Shown here: positions 1 through 6,016 of the stretch, piece after piece
Numbering within the stretch: position 1 is the first letter of the stretch
Layout of the letters: each line of letters opens with the position of its first letter
Source of the DNA: Bacteroidales bacterium
Lineage (GTDB): Bacteria; Bacteroidota; Bacteroidia; Bacteroidales; JAFGXI01
Length of the DNA: 6,016 bases
Reading direction: 5' to 3'
Assembly: GCA_026985625.1 (NCBI GenBank)
Contig: JALSQC010000423.1
Span: 1-6,016, forward strand
Translations under genes and position numbers: made by a program
The notes under the pieces: generated by a model
The model's database searches: none
Seen by the model: only the letters and a program-made list of their open reading frames with translations
What the model was told of the DNA's origin: nothing

Positions 1-1
1 T

Positions 2-376
2 AAAACAAGCGAGCTAAACCCAGAAATAAGTCCCGATTATACTCATAAAAATTACGAGGTTACCGAAGATAAAAAAGTAAATAATAGAATTATTTTTGGC
101 AAATTGGCAGGACTTGTTGGTGGTATATACGGCGATATATATTACAATAGCACAAAAGATACATTATTTATAAAAATAGAGACACAAGCTAAAAAAGTAA
201 ACGACTCTACACAATACGAGGTGTCAGGTTACGACAAAGATTGCTATTTTACCGACACTTTAAACTACTCGTTTAAAATACGATATCAAATAGATAAATT
301 ACCTGTAGCATCAGACGGAACTGTTGGTCCAAGAACAGCAACCGACAATGTTAGAGAAACTTATTCGAAACAATAA
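2..376 (+). CDS. 3' end of an unrecognised protein gene (5'-truncated by window edge)
   Basis: The plus-strand frame is open from the first complete codon at position 2 to a TAA at 374-376, giving 124 residues. It has no in-frame ATG. A TTG at 104 is a possible internal start, but the frame stays open and reads like normal hydrophilic protein upstream of it, so the gene most likely begins outside the window. Visible features are a polar N-terminal part rich in K, N and E, a short glycine-rich stretch (GLVGGIYGDIYY, about residues 37-48), and then alternating polar/hydrophobic segments (DTLFIKIETQ, YEVSGYD, LNYSFKIRYQI) that look like beta strands. It has one cysteine and no membrane helix. 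The gene is followed by a strong palindromic terminator. I do not recognise a family; a cell-envelope or secreted protein would be a guess. Confidence 0.7.
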   Translation, partial: KTSELNPEISPDYTHKNYEVTEDKKVNNRIIFGKLAGLVGGIYGDIYYNSTKDTLFIKIETQAKKVNDSTQYEVSGYDKDCYFTDTLNYSFKIRYQIDKLPVASDGTVGPRTATDNVRETYSKQ

Positions 377-379
377 ATT

Positions 380-413
380 AATAAAAAAGCTATTTTAAAA
401 TAGCTTTTTTATT
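380..413 (+). terminator. Perfect 34-bp palindromic terminator
   Basis: An uninterrupted inverted repeat is centred between 396 and 397. It has an A-run (383-388), GCTA, TTTT, then AAAA, TAGC and a T-run (405-410), and the outer ATA/TAT-type pairs extend it to 380-413. As RNA it forms a hairpin with a U-tract, starting four bases after the stop of the upstream gene, so a Rho-independent terminator for that gene is the natural reading. The A-run on the left makes it potentially bidirectional. It touches the TTG taken as the start of the next gene, so it could also sit in that gene's leader and affect its expression. Confidence 0.85.
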
Positions 414-2285
414 TTGAAAGATATACTATACAATATTAAACTGTTATTTAAAAGGTTTGTCCTTTTGCTTATTATTTATCAAATAAGCAGACTTTTATTT
501 TTTATATTTAATTACAAACAATTTACATTTGATAATACCTTTTTTAATCTGTTAAAAGATTTCTTTTTTGGTTTAAGGTTCGATATAGCAGCAATATCCA
601 TAATAAACATTTTATATGTAGTATTATTTATTGTATTTATTAACAACAATAAAGCCGAACGCTTTTTAAAATGGTTTTTTGTTATTACCAATTCTGTTTT
701 TTTATTAATAGATTTTGCCGATATCGAATATTTTAAATTTACAAGCAAACGTTCTACATTCGATTTATTAAAACTTATATCGACAGGCGACGATATGAAA
801 AATGTTATTTTTAGATTTATATTAGATTTTTGGTATATAATTTTATTCTATGCAACATCGATATTTTTACTTGTAAAATTTTATGCCGTAAACAATTTTA
901 ATCATAAGATTAGGCCAATACCAAGAATAATTTTAGTTATAAGTTTTGTATCGTTACTTTTTGTGTCGTATAGAGGTGTAGAATACAGACCTCTAAGCAT
1001 TATAAACGCATCGGGTTATACACGTTCCGAGAATATACCGTTAGTATTAAATTCAAGCTTTACATTTATAAGAACATCATTTAACAAAGATATTGTTTAT
1101 CATAAATATTTTACCGACGAAAATAAAAAAAATAAATATTTTACAGCAAAACGTATTTTTAAAAATAATAAAAAATTTAAAAATAAAAATGTAGTAATAT
1201 TTATACTTGAGAGTTTTGGAAAAGAATATACAGGATATTTTAATAACTATAAAGGTTACACGCCGTTCTTAGACTCATTAATAAAAAAATCGGTTCGATC
1301 GAAATACAGTTTTGCAAACGGTAAAAAGTCAATAGAAGCAATGCCCTCTATATTATCGTCGTTACCGTCGTTAATGGTTAATCCGTTTATAACATCGCAA
1401 TATTCAACCGACAATATAAATAGTTTGGCAAAAATATTAAATAAAAAAGGATATATAACATCATTTTATCATGGCGGAAATAACGGAACAATGGGTTTTG
1501 ATAAATTCTCGAAATTAGCAGGAGTAAAAAAATATTACGGACGAAAACAATATCCCTATCCAAATAAAGACTATGACGGACACTGGGGAATATTTGACGA
1601 ACCATATTTGCAATATTTTGCAAATGAGCTAAATAAAAGTAAACAACCTTTTTTTGCTACAATATTTACATTATCGTCGCATCACCCATATACAGTTCCC
1701 GAAAAATATAAAAATAAATTTAAAGGAGGAACATTAGATATTTATAAAGCCGTTGAATATTCCGATTTCTCATTAAAACGTTTTTTTAATAAAGCCAAAA
1801 AAATGCCGTGGTTTAAAAACACATTATTTGTTTTTACGGCAGACCATACATCAATAAGCGAAAGACCGTTCTATAAGACAAATTACGGAACATTTTGCAT
1901 ACCTGTTTTTTTCTATGCTCCCGACGATACTAATTTTTGTTATCAAACAAACAAAATAATACAACAAATAGACATAATGCCTACAGTATTAGATTATTTG
2001 GGATATAATAAGCCGTTTACAGCTTTTGGTAAAAGCCTGCTGTCTGATAAAGATAATTTTGCAGTAAACTATATTAACGGAATATATCAAATAATAAAAG
2101 ACGGATACTTATTACAATTTGACGGAAAAAAAACTATTGCTTTGTATAATATAAAAAACGATAGTCTATTAAGAAATAATATCATAAAAAATAACGATTC
2201 GGTATCGACATCGTTAGAAAATTATTTAAAAGCCGAGATACAAACTTATAATTACCGGGTAGCAAACAATAAATTAATAAAATAA
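414..2285 (+). CDS. LTA synthase/sulfatase-family membrane phosphoglycerol- or phosphoethanolamine-type transferase
   Basis: The 623-residue protein has an N-terminal membrane domain and a C-terminal alkaline-phosphatase-superfamily (sulfatase) domain. Helices lie at about 14-33, 53-76, 85-103, 133-157 and 168-187; five helices after a basic N-terminus put the catalytic part in the periplasm. A K/N-rich linker (about 234-258) leads to the catalytic motifs: NVVIFILESFGKE with metal-ligand Glu266; NGKKSIEAMPSILSSLPSL with Ser306 where LtaS has its Thr nucleophile; HGGNNGTMGFDKF (353-365); DGHWGIFDE (388-396); SSHHPY (421-426); and TADHT with Asp477-His478. Known relatives (LtaS, OpgB) transfer phosphoglycerol from phosphatidylglycerol to an envelope acceptor, releasing diacylglycerol. 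The lipid kinase gene three bases downstream fits that chemistry. The start is uncertain: TTG at 414 is chosen because an in-frame TAA lies at 396-398, no ATG precedes the first helix, and homolog-like sequence begins here. Acceptor and donor cannot be told; a phosphoethanolamine transferase or true sulfatase is less likely given the motifs. Confidence 0.88.
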   Translation: MKDILYNIKLLFKRFVLLLIIYQISRLLFFIFNYKQFTFDNTFFNLLKDFFFGLRFDIAAISIINILYVVLFIVFINNNKAERFLKWFFVITNSVFLLIDFADIEYFKFTSKRSTFDLLKLISTGDDMKNVIFRFILDFWYIILFYATSIFLLVKFYAVNNFNHKIRPIPRIILVISFVSLLFVSYRGVEYRPLSIINASGYTRSENIPLVLNSSFTFIRTSFNKDIVYHKYFTDENKKNKYFTAKRIFKNNKKFKNKNVVIFILESFGKEYTGYFNNYKGYTPFLDSLIKKSVRSKYSFANGKKSIEAMPSILSSLPSLMVNPFITSQYSTDNINSLAKILNKKGYITSFYHGGNNGTMGFDKFSKLAGVKKYYGRKQYPYPNKDYDGHWGIFDEPYLQYFANELNKSKQPFFATIFTLSSHHPYTVPEKYKNKFKGGTLDIYKAVEYSDFSLKRFFNKAKKMPWFKNTLFVFTADHTSISERPFYKTNYGTFCIPVFFYAPDDTNFCYQTNKIIQQIDIMPTVLDYLGYNKPFTAFGKSLLSDKDNFAVNYINGIYQIIKDGYLLQFDGKKTIALYNIKNDSLLRNNIIKNNDSVSTSLENYLKAEIQTYNYRVANNKLIK

Positions 2286-2288
2286 TTT

Positions 2289-3173
2289 ATGCAAAAAGTT
2301 TTATTTATTATAAATCCAATATCAGGAACAATAAAAAAAAATAAACTCGAAGAAAAAATAGATTTATATTTAAACAAAAATATCTATCGAAAAATAATTT
2401 ATACAAAAGCACCAAAACATGCAACACAAATAGCCAAAGAAAACTCACATAATTTCGATATAATTGCAATAGCAGGAGGCGATGGCTCTATAAACGAAAC
2501 ATTTCGCGGATTAATTAATAAAACATCGGCACTGGCAATAATTCCAATGGGTTCCGGCAATGGATTGGCTCGACATTTAAAGATACCGTTAAATGTAAAA
2601 AAAGCAATAGAATTAATTAACAACGGAAAAATAATAGATATAGACACCATTAAAATTAATAACGAATATTTTATAAATGTAGCAGGCTTTGGCTTTGATG
2701 CCTATGTTGCACATTTATTTGCAAATAACGGAAAACGAGGATTTTGGTCGTATGTAAAAATTATTTTTACAAAAATATTTAAATATAAACCTCAAAATTT
2801 AAAAGTTAAATTAAAAACCGGAAATATTAATAGTAACGACTTTATTTTTACACTTGCAAATTCGTCGCAATACGGAAACAATGCACGTATTGCCCCAAAA
2901 GCAAAAATAAACGATGGATTAATAGATGTAATATTTAAACAAAAAATAAATATTTTTACAGCAATACCGTTTTTAATAAAAATGATGACAGGAAAACTTA
3001 CCGACAATAAAACATATACTACACATAAAACACCAAAATTAAAAATACAGTCGTTAAACAAAATTATAGCTCATATCGACGGCGACCCTATAATATTTGA
3101 TAACGAAATTAATGTAGAAATAATAAAAAAATCAATAAAAATTATTGTCCCCAAAACAAACAATCGTATATAA
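2289..3173 (+). CDS. Diacylglycerol/sphingosine kinase-type lipid kinase (DgkB/YegS family)
   Basis: The 294-residue soluble protein has the full DAGK catalytic signature: NPISGT near the N-terminus (9-14), the nucleotide-binding GGDGS (63-67) followed by INE, IPMGSGNGLAR (85-95), GFGFDA (133-138), the C-terminal beta-sandwich motifs NSSQYGNNARIAPKAKINDGLIDV (191-214), and DGDP (264-267). Length and motif order are normal for the family, with no missing key residue. The family phosphorylates diacylglycerol (some members act on other lipids, including sphingoid bases) with ATP at the cytoplasmic face of the membrane, yielding phosphatidic acid for phospholipid synthesis. The ATG at 2289 lies three bases after the stop of the transferase gene, so the two are almost certainly co-transcribed. 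I infer that it recycles diacylglycerol left by that transferase. Since many Bacteroidota make sphingolipids, a sphingolipid substrate remains possible. Confidence 0.92.
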   Translation: MQKVLFIINPISGTIKKNKLEEKIDLYLNKNIYRKIIYTKAPKHATQIAKENSHNFDIIAIAGGDGSINETFRGLINKTSALAIIPMGSGNGLARHLKIPLNVKKAIELINNGKIIDIDTIKINNEYFINVAGFGFDAYVAHLFANNGKRGFWSYVKIIFTKIFKYKPQNLKVKLKTGNINSNDFIFTLANSSQYGNNARIAPKAKINDGLIDVIFKQKINIFTAIPFLIKMMTGKLTDNKTYTTHKTPKLKIQSLNKIIAHIDGDPIIFDNEINVEIIKKSIKIIVPKTNNRI

Positions 3174-3373
3174 TTATAACATTTTGATAAATATTACATT
3201 ATTTAAGAATGTTAATATATTAATAATATAATATTTTTATTTCTGAAAAAAAATATATTTATTAGCAACATAAATATACACTCATTAAATTATTGATTTT
3301 TTATTACATATATAATTTATTATAGTTGCAATAAAATTGTTATCTATAAAAAGTGTGTTTAAAATAATGGGAT
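3174..3373 (+). promoter_or_regulatory. A/T-rich spacer expected to contain the receptor promoter
   Basis: This 200-base non-coding gap is almost entirely A/T. Behind the kinase stop a 7-bp arm pair (3177-3183 with 3208-3214) spans a 24-base loop, and an all-A/T 6-bp stem (3217-3222 with 3229-3234) leads into five T; either could end the upstream operon, but both are weak. Near the receptor start, TATAGTTG (3321-3328) and TAAAATTG (3332-3339) each differ at one base from the Bacteroidota -7 element TAnnTTTG. I find no TTG at the usual upstream distance for either, so the exact promoter is not fixed. No operator-like repeat or riboswitch fold is evident. Confidence 0.35.
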
Positions 3374-5710
3374 ATGAAGAATATTTTAATAATAGGTATT
3401 ATATTTATTACCTCGCAAGTATTTGCACAAAACGGAAAAATCATAGGATTTGTTAAAGATTATAAAACAAAAGAAACAATTGTTGGAGCAAATATATCCG
3501 TAGATAATACAAAAACAGGAACAATAACCGATGTAAACGGAAAATACGAATTAAACTTGCCAAAAGGTAGATACACAATTACATACAATTTTATAGGTTA
3601 TAAACCCGAAATTAAAATAGTTGATTTACACGAAGACGAAACAATAACAGTAAACAAATATTTAAAAGAACAAGCACAATTAATAAACGAAGTCGTTGTT
3701 AGTGCAGGTAAATTTGAACAAAAATTATCAGATATTACAGTATCTATGGACGTAATAAAGCCTGATAAATTAGAGAATAACAATACCCGGGAAATGGACG
3801 AAGTAATAAAACAAATTCCGGGAGTTGATATTATGGACGGACAACCGTCGATTAGAGGAGGTAGTGGATATAGCTACGGAGCAGGTAGCCGAGTATTGGT
3901 TTTAGTTGACGACTTACCAATGCTATCGGCAGACGTTGGCGATGCTAAATGGAATTACATTCCGGTTGAAAATATATCGCAAATAGAGGTTATAAAAGGA
4001 GCATCGTCGGCATTATACGGATCGTCGGCATTAAATGGTGTTATAAACATAAGAACAGCATATCCGGGAGATTATCCTAAAACAAAAATTACAATGTATA
4101 CGGGAATGTATATGAACCCAAAGCGAAAAGAATTAATTTGGTGGGGACAAACACAACCAATGTTCTCGGGATTAAGCTACTTTCACTCGCAAAAGATAGG
4201 AAACCTTGATTTAACAGCAGGAGGTAATTTTTTTGTAAATAGAGGCTATCGCGAAAATAACGGCGAAGAACACGCACGAACAAATATTAATTTACGTTAT
4301 CGTCCAAAAAAAATAAAAGGACTGTCGTTTGGAGTAAACGGTAACATTATGGAAATGGATAAAACCGATTTCTTTTTATGGCAAAATGCCGACTCGGGAG
4401 CTTGGCGTCAAAACCCCGACGGAATATCACGAACACAAGGATACCGTAGAAATATCGACCCGTTTATAGTATATTTCGATAAAAAAGGGAATAAACATAG
4501 CTTGCATACAAGATATTTTGGCGTTTTAAATAAAATTGTAGGCGACTCGGCAAAAAACTCAATGTCGGACTTATATTATGCTGAGTATCAGTATCAAAAA
4601 AAATTAAAAAATAATTTTAACGGAATATTTGGTATTGCAACGTCTTACGGAAAAGTTAATGCTTTGTTGTTTGGAGATCATTTTAGTGAAAATTCATCGA
4701 TTTATGGACAAATAGATAAAAAAATTAAAAAAATTACACTGTCGGGAGGTTTACGAGCAGAATATTACAAAATTGATAACGACGAATCTACTACCGTAAT
4801 TAACGGAGATACAATTAAAAACTCTCCTGTTATTCCTGTTTTTAGAATGGGAGTTAATTATAATTTATTTAAATATACGTTCTTAAGAGCATCTTACGGA
4901 CAAGGTTATCGCTTTCCGTCTATAGCCGAAAAATATACATATACTCATGTAGGAGCTTTAACTATTTTTCCTAATCCAAATATACAACCCGAAAGGGGAT
5001 GGAGTGCAGAACTTGGACTAAAGCAAGGATTTAAATTATCGGAATGGAATGGTTTTATTGACGTTGCAGGGTTTTGGACAGAATATCAAAATATGATGGA
5101 ATATACTTTTGGATTTTACGATACAGTAACATTTAGACCTTTAGTTGCGGGAAAAGATTTTATTACACTCGATAATGTAGGTTTTTCATCGCTAAATGTA
5201 GGATATGCACAAATTACAGGAGTAGATATAAGTTTAAACGGAACAGGCAAAATATTAGGATTGCCAACTACTGTTATGTTGGGATACACTTATACAAATC
5301 CTATTGACTTAACCGTGGATATGAACGACACATTAAATTCGTCAACAAGTAATATATTAAAATACAGATATTATCATTCGCTTAAAGGCGACTTTGAGAT
5401 AAAATATTTAAAATTTGCGACAGGGTTTAGTTTTATTTATAATAGCTTTATAATTAATATAGATGAGGCTTTTCAAGAAGAACTTATTACGGGAATGCCA
5501 TCGTCGGCAATTTTACCCGGGTTAAAAAAATATAGAGAGGAGCATAATAAAGGTGCTTTGATTATAGATTACAGAGTATCGTATAATGTAACCGAGTTCT
5601 CGAAATTATCGATTATGTTAAAAAATATTACTAATCAAGAGTATATGGGACGCCCCGGAGATATACAGCCTCCAAGAAATATAACATTGCAATATGTATT
5701 AAATTTTTAA
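3374..5710 (+). CDS. TonB-dependent outer-membrane receptor with N-terminal carboxypeptidase-regulatory-like domain
   Basis: The 778-residue protein begins with a signal peptide (about 1-18, cleavage after VFA). A carboxypeptidase-D-regulatory-like beta-sandwich follows (about 21-98: GKIIGFVKD, GTITDVNGKYELNLPKG, YTITYNFIGYKP). Then comes INEVVVSA (104-111), the likely TonB-box/plug boundary, and the plug (about 112-228) with IPGVDI, SIRGG, RVLVLVDDLPM and IEVIKGASSALYGSSALNGVINI. The remainder (about 235-778) is the beta-barrel, containing the typical YGQGYRFPS (508-516) and NIQPERGWSAELGLKQG, and it ends in NITNQEYMGRPGDIQPPR and an aromatic C-terminal Phe, as expected for Bam-assembled barrels. 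It would import a ligand across the outer membrane using TonB-ExbBD energy. It is shorter than SusC proteins (about 1000 residues) and has no SusD beside it, so a siderophore, cobalamin, metal or peptide ligand is more likely than glycan, but the substrate cannot be read. The ATG at 3374 is set by the signal peptide. Tandem terminators follow. Confidence 0.95.
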   Translation: MKNILIIGIIFITSQVFAQNGKIIGFVKDYKTKETIVGANISVDNTKTGTITDVNGKYELNLPKGRYTITYNFIGYKPEIKIVDLHEDETITVNKYLKEQAQLINEVVVSAGKFEQKLSDITVSMDVIKPDKLENNNTREMDEVIKQIPGVDIMDGQPSIRGGSGYSYGAGSRVLVLVDDLPMLSADVGDAKWNYIPVENISQIEVIKGASSALYGSSALNGVINIRTAYPGDYPKTKITMYTGMYMNPKRKELIWWGQTQPMFSGLSYFHSQKIGNLDLTAGGNFFVNRGYRENNGEEHARTNINLRYRPKKIKGLSFGVNGNIMEMDKTDFFLWQNADSGAWRQNPDGISRTQGYRRNIDPFIVYFDKKGNKHSLHTRYFGVLNKIVGDSAKNSMSDLYYAEYQYQKKLKNNFNGIFGIATSYGKVNALLFGDHFSENSSIYGQIDKKIKKITLSGGLRAEYYKIDNDESTTVINGDTIKNSPVIPVFRMGVNYNLFKYTFLRASYGQGYRFPSIAEKYTYTHVGALTIFPNPNIQPERGWSAELGLKQGFKLSEWNGFIDVAGFWTEYQNMMEYTFGFYDTVTFRPLVAGKDFITLDNVGFSSLNVGYAQITGVDISLNGTGKILGLPTTVMLGYTYTNPIDLTVDMNDTLNSSTSNILKYRYYHSLKGDFEIKYLKFATGFSFIYNSFIINIDEAFQEELITGMPSSAILPGLKKYREEHNKGALIIDYRVSYNVTEFSKLSIMLKNITNQEYMGRPGDIQPPRNITLQYVLNF

Positions 5711-5758
5711 TAGCATAGCTTATAATGTGTTTAATACATAGCGACGTTTGCATCGAAT

Positions 5759-5793
5759 AAAAGTATGCACTTTCAGAAGTAAGCATATTTTTT
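5759..5793 (+). terminator. Rho-independent terminator of the receptor gene (first of two)
   Basis: TATGC-ACTT (5764-5772) pairs with AAGT (5777-5780) and GCATA (5783-5787), with a TCAG loop and a two-base AA bulge on the 3' side. Flanking A's (5759-5762) can pair with the T-run 5788-5793. It begins about 50 bases after the receptor stop. The GC-containing stem and six-T tail make it a credible intrinsic terminator. Confidence 0.7.
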
Positions 5794-5808
5794 AGGAATT
5801 AATATATT

Positions 5809-5847
5809 AAAATCAAGTTGGATTTATAATTTGTGGCTTGATTTTTT
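5809..5847 (+). terminator. Second, back-up terminator behind the receptor gene
   Basis: AAAATCAAG (5809-5817) pairs perfectly with CTTGATTTT (5837-5845) across a 19-base loop and runs into T's up to 5847. It lies 15 bases after the first terminator's T-run. The loop is large, so it is weaker than the first, but the exact 9-bp stem plus T-tract is unlikely to be accidental in this position. Confidence 0.6.
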
Positions 5848-5986
5848 ATTTTTGGTGCTTTTTATTAGTCAAAAAATATACTTTCATTTGATTTTGTGTG
5901 TTTTTTGTTATTTTTTAGTGGGTATTTATGTAAAAAAACAAAATAATTAGCTGATATACAGGGGGGATTTATTTATGAAAGAGCCT
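5848..5986. other. Non-coding T-rich convergent spacer
   Basis: No open frame with protein-like content is seen on either strand. The plus strand is rich in T-runs (for example around 5905-5930) and contains one G-run, GGGGGG at 5961-5966, which stands out in this A/T-rich background. An ATG at 5975 follows the G-run but runs straight into the hairpin at the right edge. I find no tRNA, repeat array or recognisable small-RNA fold; this looks like ordinary spacer between two converging transcription units. Confidence 0.5.
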
Positions 5987-6016
5987 AAAAAAAAGACTGT
6001 TTTAAAAAACAGCCTT
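5987..6016 (-). terminator. Probable terminator of a convergent minus-strand gene beyond the right edge
   Basis: Plus-strand 5993-6003 pairs with 6006-6016: AAG with CTT and CTGTTT with AAACAG, with one A/C mismatch at 5996/6013. Read on the minus strand that mismatch becomes a G-U wobble, and the stem is followed by eight U's (from the A-run 5987-5994). The structure therefore fits a minus-strand transcript better than a plus-strand one, implying a convergent gene that ends just outside the window. Any plus-strand T-run after 6016 is cut off, so bidirectional use cannot be excluded. Confidence 0.6.

Noticed and set aside
91..98. TATTTTTG, an exact match to the Bacteroidota -7 promoter element
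   Set aside because: It lies inside coding sequence, has no TTG at the usual upstream distance, and is over 300 bases from the next gene; such T-rich 8-mers are frequent in this composition.
104..376. TTG at 104 as the true start of the first gene
   Set aside because: The frame is open and protein-like all the way to the left edge, so a start outside the window is more likely.
3367..3400. ATG at 3367, seven bases before the receptor start
   Set aside because: It is out of frame with the receptor and reads through the signal-peptide codons in another frame; the ATG at 3374 gives a clean signal peptide.
4000..4040. Short internal direct repeat (ATCGTCGGCATTA, then again GATCGTCGGCATTA) in the receptor gene
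   Set aside because: It encodes the conserved plug motif GASSALYGSSALNG, so protein conservation explains it.
512..4283. Minus-strand open frames of about 60-90 codons antisense to the three main genes
   Set aside because: They lie wholly inside well-supported plus-strand genes and translate to unrecognisable Ile/Leu/Phe-rich sequence, as expected from the reverse of A/T-rich coding DNA.
5711..5750. Possible stem around ATGTGT...ATACAT (5727-5741)
   Set aside because: It is a six-pair stem with a G-U pair and a three-base loop and no T-run after it; too weak to call a terminator or RNA element.
5975..6016. ATG at 5975 with a G-run eight bases upstream, open to the window end (MKEPKKKTVLKNSL...)
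   Set aside because: All but the first few codons consist of the edge hairpin with its A-run, which is better explained as a minus-strand terminator. The phylum rarely relies on G-rich ribosome sites. It cannot be excluded without sequence beyond the edge.

Overview
The window looks like chromosomal DNA of a Bacteroidota bacterium, probably a low-GC anaerobic or marine lineage. I infer this from the strong A/T bias, the absence of Shine-Dalgarno sequences before the clear starts, the all-TAA stops, and a TonB-dependent receptor with an N-terminal carboxypeptidase-regulatory-like beta-sandwich domain, an architecture typical of that phylum. I cannot name the genus.

Layout: (1) positions 2-376 are the 3' end of an unrecognised plus-strand gene that enters from the left edge. 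(2) A perfect 34-bp palindrome with A- and T-runs (380-413) looks like its terminator and directly abuts the apparent TTG start of the next gene. (3) 414-2285 encodes a five-helix membrane protein with a periplasmic sulfatase/LTA-synthase-type catalytic domain. Three bases later, 2289-3173 encodes a diacylglycerol/sphingosine-type lipid kinase. These two form a tight operon. (4) A 200-base A/T-rich spacer (3174-3373) should hold the promoter of (5) a TonB-dependent outer-membrane receptor at 3374-5710. (6) The last 306 bases carry no convincing gene. They hold two consecutive plus-strand terminators behind the receptor, a T-rich stretch, and a hairpin at the right edge that reads best as the terminator of a convergent minus-strand gene outside the window.

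Functional reading: enzymes of the LtaS/OpgB type move a phosphoglycerol (or related) head group from a phospholipid to an acceptor and leave diacylglycerol; DgkB/YegS-type kinases return diacylglycerol to phosphatidic acid. Their adjacency suggests an envelope-decoration enzyme paired with its by-product recycling enzyme. The receptor is a separate transcription unit with no SusD partner in view and unknown substrate. I see no mobile element, CRISPR array, tRNA or rRNA, and no clear sign of a wholly new system. The most notable points are the lipid transferase/kinase pair and the odd start region of the transferase gene.
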